From: Xanthobacter dioxanivorans
GTDB lineage: Bacteria; Pseudomonadota; Alphaproteobacteria; Rhizobiales; Xanthobacteraceae
Direction: 5' to 3'
DNA length: 51,160 nt
NCBI RefSeq assembly: GCF_016807805.1
Contig: NZ_CP063365.1
Location: 1-51,160 of the forward strand
The notes below the pieces were generated by a model. The model saw only the letters and a program-made list of their open reading frames with translations, was not told where the DNA came from and searched no databases. Position numbers and translations under genes: made by a program. Shown here one piece after another: positions 23,016 to 32,732 of the stretch. Position 1 is the stretch's first letter. Each line of letters opens with the position of its first letter.

Positions 23016-24478
23016 ATGCGACCTCTGCGGGTAGTGAGTTTTGTCTTCGGGGGGGCACTTGCATTGTTCACCTCTGTTGCCCCGGCGGCCTTCGCCGGGA
23101 GCAAGGGTGGTGACAGGGTCGATGGCCTTCCTGCATACGACTCCTTTTCGGAGTCGTCGCAAGCCCAATCCGACGCCACGCGCCGCGTGGTCGAGATCGG
23201 TGTGGGGCGGTCCGTAGCCGTCGATCTGCCGGCTGCGGCACAGAACACCTTCGTCGCCGAGCCCAAGGTGGCTGCCGCCGTCATGCAGACGGCGCGCAAG
23301 CTCTACATCACCGGGCTGAGCGACGGATCGACAACCGTTCTCGTGAGCGGCGCGGACGGCCGTCAGGTCGCGACCGTGGAGGTGCGCGTGACGCGTGACA
23401 CCTCGGGCCTCGCCGCGGCCATCAGCTCGGCTGTCCCCAATTCCCGCGTGAGTGTCCGGGCCTCGGGCGACAGCGTCATCCTTTCCGGGGCGGTGCAGTC
23501 GTCCGGCGAAGCCGCGCAGATCGTGGACATCGCCCGTGGTTTCGTCTCTGCGCCGGAGAAGGTGGTCAACGCCATGACCTTGCGCGCCCGCGATCAGGTC
23601 ATGCTGAAGGTCACGGTCGCCGAGGTGCAGCGCAACGTGCTCAAGCAGCTCGGCGTTAATGGCTACGGCAACTGGCAGATCGGCGACATCGCCTTGGGCG
23701 GGGTGCTTGCGACGCCCTACGGCATCGCTGGAAAGGCGCTGACCAGCAGCGTGGCAACGGTGGCCGGCCAGAACGGTCAGCTCTCCATCCAGGCGATGGA
23801 ACAGGTCGGCGTCGCCCGGCTGCTGGCGGAGCCCACGCTGACGGCGATCAGCGGCGAAACGGCGAAGTTCCTCGTCGGTGGCGAGGTCCCGATCCCCACC
23901 GGTATCACGTGCTCCAACAACAACACGTGCCAGCCGAGCATCGAGTTCAAGAAGTTCGGTGTGACGCTCAACTTTACCCCCTCGTTCTGGCGGAAGGGCG
24001 CATCAGCCTGCACATCGAAACGGAGGTGAGCGAGATCGATAACCAGAACCAGCTCACCTACAACGTCTCGTCGTCCCAGACCTTCACCATCCCCGGCTTC
24101 AAGATCCGCAAGCAGGCCACCACTGTGGAACTGCCGTCCGGTGGCACGCTGGTGACGGCGGGCCTGATCCAGGAGGGCAGTCGGCAGGCCATCAACGGCA
24201 TTCCCGGCGCGATGGATGTTCCCGTTCTCGGTGCGCTCTTCCGGTCGCGCGACTACGTGCGGCAGGAGACGGAGCTGGTGATCTCGGTGCAGCCGATGAT
24301 CGCTCGCCCCATGGAGGCGCGCAAGGTCACGCGGCCGGACCAGGGCTTTGCCGATGCGCCCGATCCGCGGACCATTTTCTTCGGCCAGGTCAATCGCGTG
24401 CTGGGTGGCCCGCAGCCGCCGGCGCCGGCGTTCGCGCCGGGCCAGTTCTACGGCCACATCGGCTTCATTCTCGAGTGA
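23016..24478 (+). pseudogene. cpaC: Flp pilus secretin CpaC/RcpA, apparent frameshift
   Basis: The outer-membrane secretin of the Tad system. Part one has a signal peptide, the pilus N-domain (VDLPAAAQNTFVAEPKVAAA), a BON-like domain (VSVRASGDSVILSGAVQSS) and the secretin start (RLLAEPTLTAISGETAKFL). At 23977-23981 (five C) the frame is lost: part one ends in nonsense at 24029. The next frame continues VLAEGRISLHIETEVSEID to VPVLGALFRSR and the C-terminus at 24478. One extra C would restore NFTPLVLAEGRISL. As the surrounding operon is intact, a sequencing error is the more likely explanation. GTG 23013 is an alternative start. Confidence 0.85.
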
Positions 24479-24488
24479 GGGGCGATTG

Positions 24489-25232
24489 ATGTTTCAGATC
24501 CGCAAGTTCCACGGGTTGCTGGCGGTTGCCATGCTCGCCTTCACTGCGGCAGGCTGCTCCAGCGACCCATACTGGACCGAACCCACCTATCCTCTCGACT
24601 ATCGGCAGCGCCATCCGATCGAGCTCGCCGACGAGCGCCAGGTGCTCGAGGTCTTCCCGCGTTCCGCGCACCAGCTCGATGCACGGCAGGCGGCTGATGT
24701 ACGGGCGTTCGCCCGGAGCTATCAGGTCAAGGGCAAGTCGATCCTGCAGATCATCGCCCCGACCGAGCTCGTCCCGGGGCAGACGAAGGAGCTGGTGAAC
24801 CCCTACGTCCGCCACACGCTCGAGGCGGTGCGCCAGACGCTCATCGGCTCGGGCGTTCCTCGGCAGAACATCCACATCAAGTATCTGCTGGGCAGCGGCG
24901 GCGAGACGCCCCTGCGACTGGCGTTCATGACGATGGTCGCCCGGGTGACGCACGAGTGCGGCAAGTGGCCGTTCGATCTGGCCGCCGGCAACGGCACGGA
25001 AGGCTGGCAGAACGAGCCCTATTGGAACTTCGGCTGCGCCTACCAGGCCAATCTGGCCGGGCAGGTTGCCGATCCCCTGGATCTGGTGCGCCCGCGTCAG
25101 GAGACGCCCGGCGACCTGGTGCGGCGGGTGGGCGATATCGAGCAGGTGCGTGACGGAAAGGACCCCTCCACGGCCTGGCCGACCAACTCTGGCAGCAGCG
25201 GGCAGCAGGGGTCTCAGGGAGGCACGCAGTGA
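24489..25232 (+). CDS. cpaD: Pilus assembly lipoprotein CpaD
   Basis: A 247-residue outer-membrane lipoprotein. The signal peptide ends in the lipobox FTAAGC at about residue 22. The body carries the CpaD pattern (YPLDYRQRHPIELADERQ; FARSYQVKGKSILQI; WPFDLAAGNGTEGWQNEPYW). ATG 24489 lies just after the secretin stop. It helps place or open the CpaC channel. Confidence 0.88.
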   Translation: MFQIRKFHGLLAVAMLAFTAAGCSSDPYWTEPTYPLDYRQRHPIELADERQVLEVFPRSAHQLDARQAADVRAFARSYQVKGKSILQIIAPTELVPGQTKELVNPYVRHTLEAVRQTLIGSGVPRQNIHIKYLLGSGGETPLRLAFMTMVARVTHECGKWPFDLAAGNGTEGWQNEPYWNFGCAYQANLAGQVADPLDLVRPRQETPGDLVRRVGDIEQVRDGKDPSTAWPTNSGSSGQQGSQGGTQ

Positions 25233-26623
25233 TGCTCGCCGCCGTTTCCACCCCATTCTCGCGCATGGCGCTGGTCGCGCTCTGCCAGTCTGCCGGAGTG
25301 CGCACGGCCGTCACCGACGCCTGCGCGCATCCGACCATGGCCCGTGTTCGGCCTTCCGTGGCCGTCGCCGGCGTCGATCGTTTCGAGCACCTGGTGACGG
25401 AGGCGACGGAGTCCTGCCGCCTTGGGATCGTCATCTATGAAACCCCCATGGGCGCAACTCGTGACCAGATCATGAGTGAGCTCCGCCAGGTGGCGGATTT
25501 CTGCGATGAGACCACGAACGTGTTCGTGGTCGGTCACGAGAACGACGTGCTGCTCTACAAGACGCTGCTGGAGGAGGGTGTTGCCGACTACCTGGTCGCT
25601 CCCATCACTCAGCAGGATGTTCTGAAATCCCTGTCGAACCGTCTCGCGACGCAGGGGCAGGGCGAGGCTGGGGCGCTTTTCGCCGTGGTCGGCGCACGCG
25701 GGGGCGCCGGCGCGACGACGGTCGCAGCCAATCTCGCCTGGTTGCTGGCCACCGAGCGCCAGCACAACACCTGCCTGCTCGATCTGGATCTTCCGTTCGG
25801 CGGGGTAGCGACGGCGTTCGATTGCAACCCCGACCCGGAAATCTCCTCGCTGCTCTACACCCCGGAGCGGATCGCCGATGCGGAGATGCTGGACCGGCTC
25901 GTCGTGCGCAAGACCGAGCGCCTGGCGCTCCTCTGCGCCGCCCCGGATCTGGAGCGCGCCCGCCGGCGCACCAGGACGGAGGGGCAGAGCCACCTGTCGT
26001 CCCTCCTCCGCGCAGAGTTCCAGTCGTCCATCGTGGATCTCCCCCTCGAATGGAACAAGGCCTCCGAAGAGCTGCTGGAGAACGCGACAAAGGTCGTTCT
26101 GGTCACGACGCCCGACTTCGCTGGCATTCCCCACGCGCAGGTGCTTCTGCGGCACCTGGCGGAGCTGCGCACGGACTCGCCGATCGTGGTTCTCAATCAG
26201 GTCGGCACCCGGGACAAGGACGAATGGCCGGTCTCCGAGGTGAAGCGCGCGCTGGGCCTGCCCGTGATCGAGATCGCGGCCGAGATGAAGGCGTTCTCTG
26301 CAGGGGCTGTGCAGGGGCGCCCGCTTTCCGATCTGGTTCCCTCCCATGCAGCCGCCAAGGCCTTTCGCAAGGTGGTGGATGAACTGGTGGGGCCTCAGGA
26401 CGTGGTGGCCTCGGCGGGGCTTGTCCAGAGAGCCCGGGCTGCGATCGGCGCGATGCTGCGGAGCTCGCGTTCCGGCGACAAGGCCAAGAGCGGGACGCCC
26501 AAGAGCGCTGATGCGCCTGCCGTCGCGCAGATCGTGAGCGGCGAGGCGGAAGCCGGCGCAAAGCCGCGCTCCTCCATCCTGGAGCGACTGCCATTCATCC
26601 GGCTGAAGCACAAATCGCAGTGA
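25229..26623 (+). CDS. cpaE: Pilus assembly ATPase CpaE (MinD/ParA-like)
   Basis: A 464-residue protein with an N-terminal receiver-like domain (residues ~1-130) and a MinD-type P-loop domain with deviant Walker A GARGGAGATTVAANLAW near residue 155, then CLLDLDLPFGG. CpaE localises pilus machinery. The start (GTG 25229 or the adjacent ATG) overlaps the cpaD stop. The C-terminal ~60 residues are an unconserved linker ending FIRLKHKSQ. Confidence 0.88.
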   Translation: MMLAAVSTPFSRMALVALCQSAGVRTAVTDACAHPTMARVRPSVAVAGVDRFEHLVTEATESCRLGIVIYETPMGATRDQIMSELRQVADFCDETTNVFVVGHENDVLLYKTLLEEGVADYLVAPITQQDVLKSLSNRLATQGQGEAGALFAVVGARGGAGATTVAANLAWLLATERQHNTCLLDLDLPFGGVATAFDCNPDPEISSLLYTPERIADAEMLDRLVVRKTERLALLCAAPDLERARRRTRTEGQSHLSSLLRAEFQSSIVDLPLEWNKASEELLENATKVVLVTTPDFAGIPHAQVLLRHLAELRTDSPIVVLNQVGTRDKDEWPVSEVKRALGLPVIEIAAEMKAFSAGAVQGRPLSDLVPSHAAAKAFRKVVDELVGPQDVVASAGLVQRARAAIGAMLRSSRSGDKAKSGTPKSADAPAVAQIVSGEAEAGAKPRSSILERLPFIRLKHKSQ

Positions 26624-26638
26624 GCAGGGGAGGCCGCT

Positions 26639-28036
26639 TTGAGTTTGTTCGGATCGAGGAAGGCGCCAGCTCAGGCCGTGCCGAAAGTCCAGGAAGAGGT
26701 TCCGGCCGCGCCGGCGCAAGACGCCCTCCGAGCGGCCTCGGAGCCACGTGCGGTCGTCAGCGCCGAAGATCGCGCCCGGTTCGACACCGTGTGGACCCGG
26801 TGGCACTCGAAGTTGACCCAGAATTCCGATGTGATCGCCGCCGGGGCCACTCCGGACGTTGCATCCGGGCGTGTTCGCGAGGCCCTGCAGCAGATCGCCG
26901 CCAATGACCCGGCCAATCTGCCGAGGACGGATCGCGAGAGGCTGATCGACTCGATCACCGCAGAAGTCGTGGGCTTCGGGCCGCTCGAGGAGCTTCTGGC
27001 GCAAGACGATATCAGCGAAATCATGGTCAACACCGCCAACGCGATCTACATCGAGCGCGGCGGTCGCATGGTCAAGACGGACCTGACTTTCCGCAGCGAA
27101 GATGCGTTGGTGCGCATCTGCCGGAAGATGGCGCAAGCTGTCGGGCGCACGGTCGATACGCAGAACCCCATGTGCGACGCGCGCCTACTCGATGGTTCGC
27201 GCATCAACATCATCGTCCCGCCCCTGGCGGTGGACGGCACCCACCTGACCATTCGCAAGTTCAAGAAGGACAAGCTGGTCCTCAGTGATCTCGTCAAGTT
27301 CGGCGCCCTGACCGAGGAGGCAGCCGAAGTTCTGAGGATTATCGGGCGGGTCCGGATCAATCTCATCATCTCGGGCGGCACCGGCTCCGGCAAGACGACC
27401 CTTCTCAACTGCCTCACCGGGTCTATCGACCAGAATGAGCGTGTCATCACCTGCGAAGACACCGCGGAACTGCAGCTGCAGCAGCCGCACGTTGTTCGGC
27501 TGGAAACTCGGCCGGCCGGCAGCGAGGGGGCGGGTGCTGTCGCCATGCAGGATCTGGTGCGCAACGCCCTTCGCATGAAGCCGCACCGGATCATCGTCGG
27601 CGAAGTGCGCGACGCCGCCGCGATCGATCTGATCCAGGCCATGAACACCGGTCACATGGGGTCGATGGGCACCATCCATGCCAACGACCCCCGTGGTGGC
27701 CTTGCCCGCCTCGAGGCGTTGATCCGCACGGGTCCGGGCTATCAGTCCTTGCCCAGCCACATCATCCGCAAAGATATCTGTGACTCTCTCGATCTGGTTA
27801 TTCAGACGCAGCAGCTTTCGACCACCGGCAAGCGGGTCATCACCCACATCACCGAGATCGGAGGCATGGAAACCGACAGCATCGTTACCCAGGATATCTT
27901 CAAGTACGACTTCAAGGCCAACGTGCTCAAGGGAATGGGCGTGTTGCGCCCGCGCTTCATGGATCGCGCCGCGCAATACGGGGAGCAGGACAACCTGCTC
28001 AGGGCTCTCGATCTGGCCTCGGGAGATCGTCTATGA
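26639..28036 (+). CDS. cpaF: Pilus assembly motor ATPase CpaF/TadA
   Basis: A 465-residue secretion ATPase of the VirB11/GspE superfamily that powers Flp polymerisation. It shows Walker A SGGTGSGKTTLLN around residue 250, an Asp box (ITCEDTAELQL), Walker B HRIIVGEVRDAAAID and a His box MGTIHANDPRGG. The TTG start at 26639 follows GGGGAGG; the N-terminal ~75 residues are a variable extension. It overlaps tadB by 4 bp. Confidence 0.93.
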   Translation: MSLFGSRKAPAQAVPKVQEEVPAAPAQDALRAASEPRAVVSAEDRARFDTVWTRWHSKLTQNSDVIAAGATPDVASGRVREALQQIAANDPANLPRTDRERLIDSITAEVVGFGPLEELLAQDDISEIMVNTANAIYIERGGRMVKTDLTFRSEDALVRICRKMAQAVGRTVDTQNPMCDARLLDGSRINIIVPPLAVDGTHLTIRKFKKDKLVLSDLVKFGALTEEAAEVLRIIGRVRINLIISGGTGSGKTTLLNCLTGSIDQNERVITCEDTAELQLQQPHVVRLETRPAGSEGAGAVAMQDLVRNALRMKPHRIIVGEVRDAAAIDLIQAMNTGHMGSMGTIHANDPRGGLARLEALIRTGPGYQSLPSHIIRKDICDSLDLVIQTQQLSTTGKRVITHITEIGGMETDSIVTQDIFKYDFKANVLKGMGVLRPRFMDRAAQYGEQDNLLRALDLASGDRL

Positions 28037-29010
28037 CCAACGGGCTACTGCTGGCCCTGCTGGTGGCCGCAACCGTCGCACTCGCCGTTCTTGCGCTGTT
28101 CTACGGGACGTTCTTCGGCGGAGCTGCGGCAGGTCGCCGAATGCGCAATGTCAAAGACCAGGCGCCCGTGTCGATCCGCGGGTCTGGGGCCGAGGCGGAA
28201 CGGCTGCGGCGGGCACTCCTCGCCACCCGACTGGAGGAAGTGGCGCGGCAGGAACGTGATCGTCGGCGCTTGCCGCTCAAGACGCTGCTCCACCAGGCCG
28301 GGCTCACCTGGACAACGAAGAAGTTCGTGCTGATCTCGATTGGCGTCGGCGTGGCCGTTTTCATCGCCGTGATGATCGCCTTGGGCAACCCTTTCCTGGC
28401 CCTGGCGGCCGGCCCCGCCGCCGGCATCATCGGGCCGAGAAAATACGTCCAGCACATGCGCGCAAAGCGCATCCGGCAGTTCGTGAAGGAGTTGCCCAAC
28501 GCGATCGATTCGATCGTGCGCGGCACCCGCGCCGGGCTGCATGTCAACGAATGCGTGCGTCAGATCTGTCGGGACGCGCAGGAGCCGGTGCGGTCCGAGT
28601 TTCGGCAGGTGGCGGATGCGCAGATGCTGGGACAGACGCTCGCAGAGGCGATGGAACGGCTCAGCCAGCGCATCCCGGTCGAAGAGACCCGCTTTCTCGC
28701 CCTGGCGCTGTCCATCCAGGCCAGCGAAGGCGGTGGCATCGCCGAAGCGCTCAGCGGCCTGTCGAACACCATGCGGGAACGCATCAAGCTCCACGACAAG
28801 ATCGGCGCCATGAGCGCCGAGGCGCGCTCCGGCGCGGCATTGCTGGCTGCGCTGCCGCTCGCCGGCGTGGCCATGAACTACGCGACCGACGCTCACAAGA
28901 CTGCGCTGCTCTGGACGACCACCACGGGTCAGATTGCGCTTGTGGCGAACCTCGGCTGGCTGGTGATCGGCTTCTTCGTCATGAAGAAGATGCAGGATGT
29001 GAAGGTGTAG
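28033..29010 (+). CDS. tadB: Tad inner-membrane platform protein TadB
   Basis: A 325-residue GspF-family membrane protein with an N-terminal helix, paired central helices (FVLISIGVGVAVFIAVMIAL), the T2SSF domain (ELPNAIDSIVRGTRAGLHVN; QASEGGGIAEALSGLSNTM) and a C-terminal helix. It overlaps cpaF by 4 bp and precedes tadC by 1 bp, so translation is coupled. Confidence 0.9.
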   Translation: MTNGLLLALLVAATVALAVLALFYGTFFGGAAAGRRMRNVKDQAPVSIRGSGAEAERLRRALLATRLEEVARQERDRRRLPLKTLLHQAGLTWTTKKFVLISIGVGVAVFIAVMIALGNPFLALAAGPAAGIIGPRKYVQHMRAKRIRQFVKELPNAIDSIVRGTRAGLHVNECVRQICRDAQEPVRSEFRQVADAQMLGQTLAEAMERLSQRIPVEETRFLALALSIQASEGGGIAEALSGLSNTMRERIKLHDKIGAMSAEARSGAALLAALPLAGVAMNYATDAHKTALLWTTTTGQIALVANLGWLVIGFFVMKKMQDVKV

Positions 29011-29011
29011 C

Positions 29012-29932
29012 ATGCAGCCTGCTGTACTAGCGGTTCTCGTGAGTGTGCTTGCTGGCCTGTCGGTGTGGGGCTTGGCGAGCCTCGTGACGCCATCGGCAAA
29101 GAGCCGGCGGATCAAGACCTATGTGGAGCGCGCAGGCGCGGCCTCGGCGGCTGGAGAGGCCGCCGAGGGACTGACCTGGCGCGAGCGGCTGGCCGATATC
29201 GTGGTTGGCACGCTGAACCTGCGCAAATGGCTCGAGCTCGACACGATGCGCGAGAAGCTGCAGCGGGCGGGCAAACGGGGAACCCGAGCGGAGACCATGT
29301 TCCTCATGGCGCGCTTCAGCACAGCTGTTTCGCTTGCCGTGATCGCGGCCTTCTACGCCTTCGTGCTGCATGTCCCCGACCTTCCGATGCCGGGCCCACT
29401 TGGGATCGTGTTCTTCGCAGGCTACGTCGGGTTGAAGGTTCCGGAAACGGTGCTTGACCGGGCCGCGCAGGCCCGGGCCGCGTCCATCAAGGGTGCGTGG
29501 CCCGATGCGCTCGACCTGATGCTGATCCTGGTTGAGGCGGGCAAGACCGTCGAGTTCGCCTTTCGGCGCGTGGTCATGGATATCGGCGGCCGGTCCCAAC
29601 CGCTCGCCGAAGAGCTGACCATCACTCTTGCGGAGCTGACTTTCCTGCCGGAGCGGCGGCAGGCCTACGAAAACCTCGGAACGCGGACGGGGGTCTCTGA
29701 AGTCCGCAGTACCTGCATGGCTGTGATCCAGGCGGAGGAGAAGGGCACATCCCTCGGCTCGACGTTTCGAGCCCTCGCCGCCGATGGGCGCGCGGCGCGG
29801 ATGGCGGCCGCCGAGAAGAAGGGCGCATCGATGGCGACCTACATGACCGTGCCCGTGATGGTCTTCTTCCTCCCCCCTCTCATCATCCTTTCGGTGATCC
29901 CCGCCCTCATCGATTTCATGAAGTGGAACTGA
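29012..29932 (+). CDS. tadC: Tad inner-membrane platform protein TadC
   Basis: A 306-residue GspF-family paralogue of TadB, with FSTAVSLAVIAAFYAFVLHV and a C-terminal hydrophobic hairpin (MTVPVMVFFLPPLIILSVIP). The T2SSF core reads WPDALDLMLILVEAGKTVEF, then CMAVIQAEEKGTSLG. It should form the heteromeric platform with TadB for the CpaF motor. Confidence 0.9.
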   Translation: MQPAVLAVLVSVLAGLSVWGLASLVTPSAKSRRIKTYVERAGAASAAGEAAEGLTWRERLADIVVGTLNLRKWLELDTMREKLQRAGKRGTRAETMFLMARFSTAVSLAVIAAFYAFVLHVPDLPMPGPLGIVFFAGYVGLKVPETVLDRAAQARAASIKGAWPDALDLMLILVEAGKTVEFAFRRVVMDIGGRSQPLAEELTITLAELTFLPERRQAYENLGTRTGVSEVRSTCMAVIQAEEKGTSLGSTFRALAADGRAARMAAAEKKGASMATYMTVPVMVFFLPPLIILSVIPALIDFMKWN

Positions 29933-29935
29933 GCG

Positions 29936-31807
29936 ATGAAACAGAAGCGTCAAGCATTTATGTCGCGTCTTCGCCAGGTTCTCGGGTCGGACCGCGGCAA
30001 TGTCCTCGTCCTGGTCGGGCTGATTATCGCGGGCCTCATCGGGGTCGGCGGACTTGCCGTCGATTATGCGCGCGCGTCAGGCCTGTATCAGAAGCTGCAG
30101 CAGGCGACTGAAATCGCCGTTCGCGAGGCGGTGCGCGGCAAGTCGGACGCCGAGGTCAAGAACTTCGTCTACGGCCAGATGGACGCCTACATGAAGTCGC
30201 TGGGCTTTTCGTCGGCCCAGGCCAGCATCACCCTCAACCTCTCCCGGGGAGCTGATGGCGTCGTCAAGCTCACGGCCCAGACCGCGTACCAAAGCTTGTT
30301 CGGTGCCTTGTATTCCGTGGCTGGGTACACCATGGACGTGGGCGCCGCGGCGACCGCGCGGGCGCTCTGCACGCCCCCGGCGGCGCAGACGCAGTGGGTG
30401 TCTGGTTCGGGCACCTGCCCCGGCGGCCAAGTCGGCACGATCACCTTCCAGAAGGAGCAGACCCGGGCCGCCACCTGCGCCTCGGAAACCGCTGTTCCGG
30501 TGTGGGGCTCCTGGACCGATACCGGCAAGCAGCAGAACGTGGTCAACACCTGCTACACGCCCTGCGTCGTGCCGGCGGCGCAGACCCAATGGGTGAGCTC
30601 GTCGGCGGCGTGCCCGGCGGGCTACACGGGCTCGAACACCTGGGAGGCGGAGCAGAAGCGCACCGCCTATTGCCCCAGCCCCAGCGCCACCCCGGTTTGG
30701 AACGCCTGGGCGGCGACCGGGACCACGCGGAATGCGAGCAACACCTGTGCGCCGCCGCCGGCGCCGTGCGTCGCGCCCGCGGCTCAAAAGCAATGGGTTG
30801 ATCGCTCGGCCTCCTGCCCTGCAGGGCAGACGGGACAGGCGCTGTGGCAGGCGGAGCAGCAGCGCAGCGCCTACTGCCCGGCCTCCACGGGCGCCTATCA
30901 GTGGAACAGCTGGGCCGACACGGGCAGCGTTCGGAACCAGACCAACAATTGCGTCCAGAATCCCGGCGACGCGATCTGGACGGTGCCGGGCACGTATCAG
31001 TGGACGGTGCCGCCCGGCATCACCTCGATTTCGGCCGTCGCTATCGGCGGAGGCGCCGGCGGCGCCTGGACCTACAACAGCGTGTCGTTCCAGTACAACG
31101 GCGGCCAGAGCTCCGTGACGGGAGGCAGTTTCACCTTGACCGCGAACGGCGGCACCAAGGTCAACGGCGGGTGTGGCGGCTCCAAACAGGGGGGTGGTTG
31201 CGGAGGCGCTGGCTATGTCGCTCCCTCGCTGTTTGTCCAATACGTCGCCGCCGGCGGAGGCGGGGCCGGCGGGTATTCCGGAAATGGCGGCAAAGGCGGC
31301 ACCTCGCGGGCGAAAAATCAGACCGCCTACGCGCCCAAGGTGGGGACTGGCGGTGCCGGCGGCGGCGGCGATGCCGAGCTGACCAGCACCTGCAATCCGG
31401 GTGTGACCAAGGTGGCCGGCTGTCAAGGTCAGGGCGGCGGCGGCGTGGGTCTCTATGGGCAGGGACCGGACGGTGCGGCCGGCGGACTGAACGGGGGTTC
31501 CGGCGGCGGGAATGGCGCGTGGTCCACTTATCAGGCGAATAGCGCCAACGGCGGGTCCTGGGGCGGTGGCGGCGGAACGGTCACGTTCGGCGCGCCGCAG
31601 CAGAGTGGCGGTGGTGGTGAGCTCAGCTGGGCGAACAACATCACGGTGACGCCGGGCCAGGTGCTGACCGTCGTCGTGGGCGCCGGCGGCAACAATGCGC
31701 CGGTCCTGCAGGGCGTCGTCTATCTCGGAATTGGCAAGGGCCAGGGCGGCGCCGTTCGCATCCTGTGGGGTGGCGGTCGCTCCTTCCCCAGCAACGCGTC
31801 GTGGTGA
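29936..31807 (+). CDS. TadG-like pilus protein with Cys repeats and Gly-rich tail-fibre-like C-terminus
   Basis: A 623-residue protein of unusual build. Residues ~20-47 (GNVLVLVGLIIAGLIGVGGL) form the TadG/TadE-type membrane segment. Residues ~48-144 resemble the TadG start. Then come three ~62-residue repeats (about 145-206, 210-271, 278-339), each starting C-x(2-3)-PAAQ-x-QWV and containing four Cys. From about 350, after TVPGTYQWTVPPGITSISAV, a very Gly-rich domain ends GQGGAVRILWGGGRSFPSNA, a pattern I associate with phage tail-fibre and adhesin ends. ATG 29936 is 3 bp after the tadC stop. I infer a pilus-tip or surface adhesin for cell-cell contact. No von Willebrand A domain is seen. 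Confidence 0.8.
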   Translation: MKQKRQAFMSRLRQVLGSDRGNVLVLVGLIIAGLIGVGGLAVDYARASGLYQKLQQATEIAVREAVRGKSDAEVKNFVYGQMDAYMKSLGFSSAQASITLNLSRGADGVVKLTAQTAYQSLFGALYSVAGYTMDVGAAATARALCTPPAAQTQWVSGSGTCPGGQVGTITFQKEQTRAATCASETAVPVWGSWTDTGKQQNVVNTCYTPCVVPAAQTQWVSSSAACPAGYTGSNTWEAEQKRTAYCPSPSATPVWNAWAATGTTRNASNTCAPPPAPCVAPAAQKQWVDRSASCPAGQTGQALWQAEQQRSAYCPASTGAYQWNSWADTGSVRNQTNNCVQNPGDAIWTVPGTYQWTVPPGITSISAVAIGGGAGGAWTYNSVSFQYNGGQSSVTGGSFTLTANGGTKVNGGCGGSKQGGGCGGAGYVAPSLFVQYVAAGGGGAGGYSGNGGKGGTSRAKNQTAYAPKVGTGGAGGGGDAELTSTCNPGVTKVAGCQGQGGGGVGLYGQGPDGAAGGLNGGSGGGNGAWSTYQANSANGGSWGGGGGTVTFGAPQQSGGGGELSWANNITVTPGQVLTVVVGAGGNNAPVLQGVVYLGIGKGQGGAVRILWGGGRSFPSNASW

Positions 31808-31820
31808 GGGAGGAATGCAG

Positions 31821-32492
31821 ATGAAGCGCTTCATGGTCATTGCGATGGGCGCAGCGTCGCTCGCGCTGGCGGGATGCTCCTCGGTGCCCGGAGAGGAGGT
31901 CACGGCTCAGGCCTCGCCAGAATCTCCCGCGGGGATCATCGCGCGAGCGAAGCAGCTTGAGGCGGTGGGACAGCGAGAGCAGGCCGCGGCCGTGCTTCGC
32001 GTCGCCGTGGCGCGTGATCCCGGAAACCAGGCCCTCCGGGCGGCCTACGGCAAGAGTCTGATCGGAACGGGCGCGCTGGGCGATGCCGAGGAGGTGCTCG
32101 CTCGGGCGCACACGCCCGACAATCCCGACCCCTCGATCCTGGTGGCGCAGGGCGTCGTGGCCGCGCAGAAGGGCGACCAGGCGACGGCGCAGGCCTATTT
32201 CCGGCGGGCCCTCAACCTGCGTCCCGGAGATCCCGGCATCGAAGCGAACCTCGCTCTCAGCCTCGCCATGGGCGGAAGCAAGCAGGAGGCGGAGCAGATG
32301 GCGCGTTCTGCCGCTGGCAGCCCCGCGGCGGATGCTCGGGTGCGCCAGACGCTCGCGATGGTCCTCTCCCTGCAGGGCAAGGATGCGGAGGCCGAGGCGG
32401 TCTATCGCGAAGATCTGCCGCCGGACCAAGCCGCCAGCAACGTTTCGATGCTGAAGAAGATGCGCGCGCCGGCGAAGGGCCGCAGCGCCTGA
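31821..32492 (+). CDS. tadD: TadD-like TPR lipoprotein
   Basis: A 223-residue outer-membrane lipoprotein with lipobox LALAGC, then TPR-type helical pairs (GREQ-like QREQAAAVLRVAVARDPGNQ; DQATAQAYFRRALNLRPGDP). TadD aids secretin assembly. ATG 31821 was chosen because GGGAGGA sits 6 bp upstream; ATG 31815 overlaps the ribosome site. It is the last gene of the pilus operon. Confidence 0.85.
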   Translation: MKRFMVIAMGAASLALAGCSSVPGEEVTAQASPESPAGIIARAKQLEAVGQREQAAAVLRVAVARDPGNQALRAAYGKSLIGTGALGDAEEVLARAHTPDNPDPSILVAQGVVAAQKGDQATAQAYFRRALNLRPGDPGIEANLALSLAMGGSKQEAEQMARSAAGSPAADARVRQTLAMVLSLQGKDAEAEAVYREDLPPDQAASNVSMLKKMRAPAKGRSA

Positions 32493-32679
32493 TCCAAAAA
32501 CGACCGCGGGCGACGAACCGAAATTCGCCGCCCGGCCGGTTGGCTCATTTCAGGGATAGAGCCAACGCATCAGTGTTTAGCGAGAGCTGCAGCGCCGCAA
32601 AGAGCCAGTTCGTGTCGGCTTATTGGGCCAGTTCGGTACCTCAGTGCGAGTGGGCCGCGGATCAGGCCCGCTGGAACGC

Positions 32680-32708
32680 AAAAAGGGCCGCATCGAGCGG
32701 CCCCTTTT
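32680..32708. terminator. Bidirectional intrinsic terminator after the pilus operon
   Basis: AAAAAGGGCCGC-ATCGA-GCGGCCCCTTTT has an A tract on one side and a T tract on the other, so it can stop rightward pilus transcription and the leftward gene at 32733. The rest of the 240-bp gap 32493-32732 shows no supported gene. Confidence 0.8.
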
Positions 32709-32732
32709 CGTTGATGACCGGTGCTCGTCCCG

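Noticed and set aside
25214..27136. 640-codon minus-strand frame across cpaE and cpaF
   Set aside because: It spans two firmly identified genes in antisense and shows only composition-driven low-complexity sequence.
30077..31903. 608-codon minus-strand frame opposite the TadG-like gene
   Set aside because: It mirrors the Gly-rich and Cys-repeat coding strand; the sense protein has a membrane segment and fits the tad operon.
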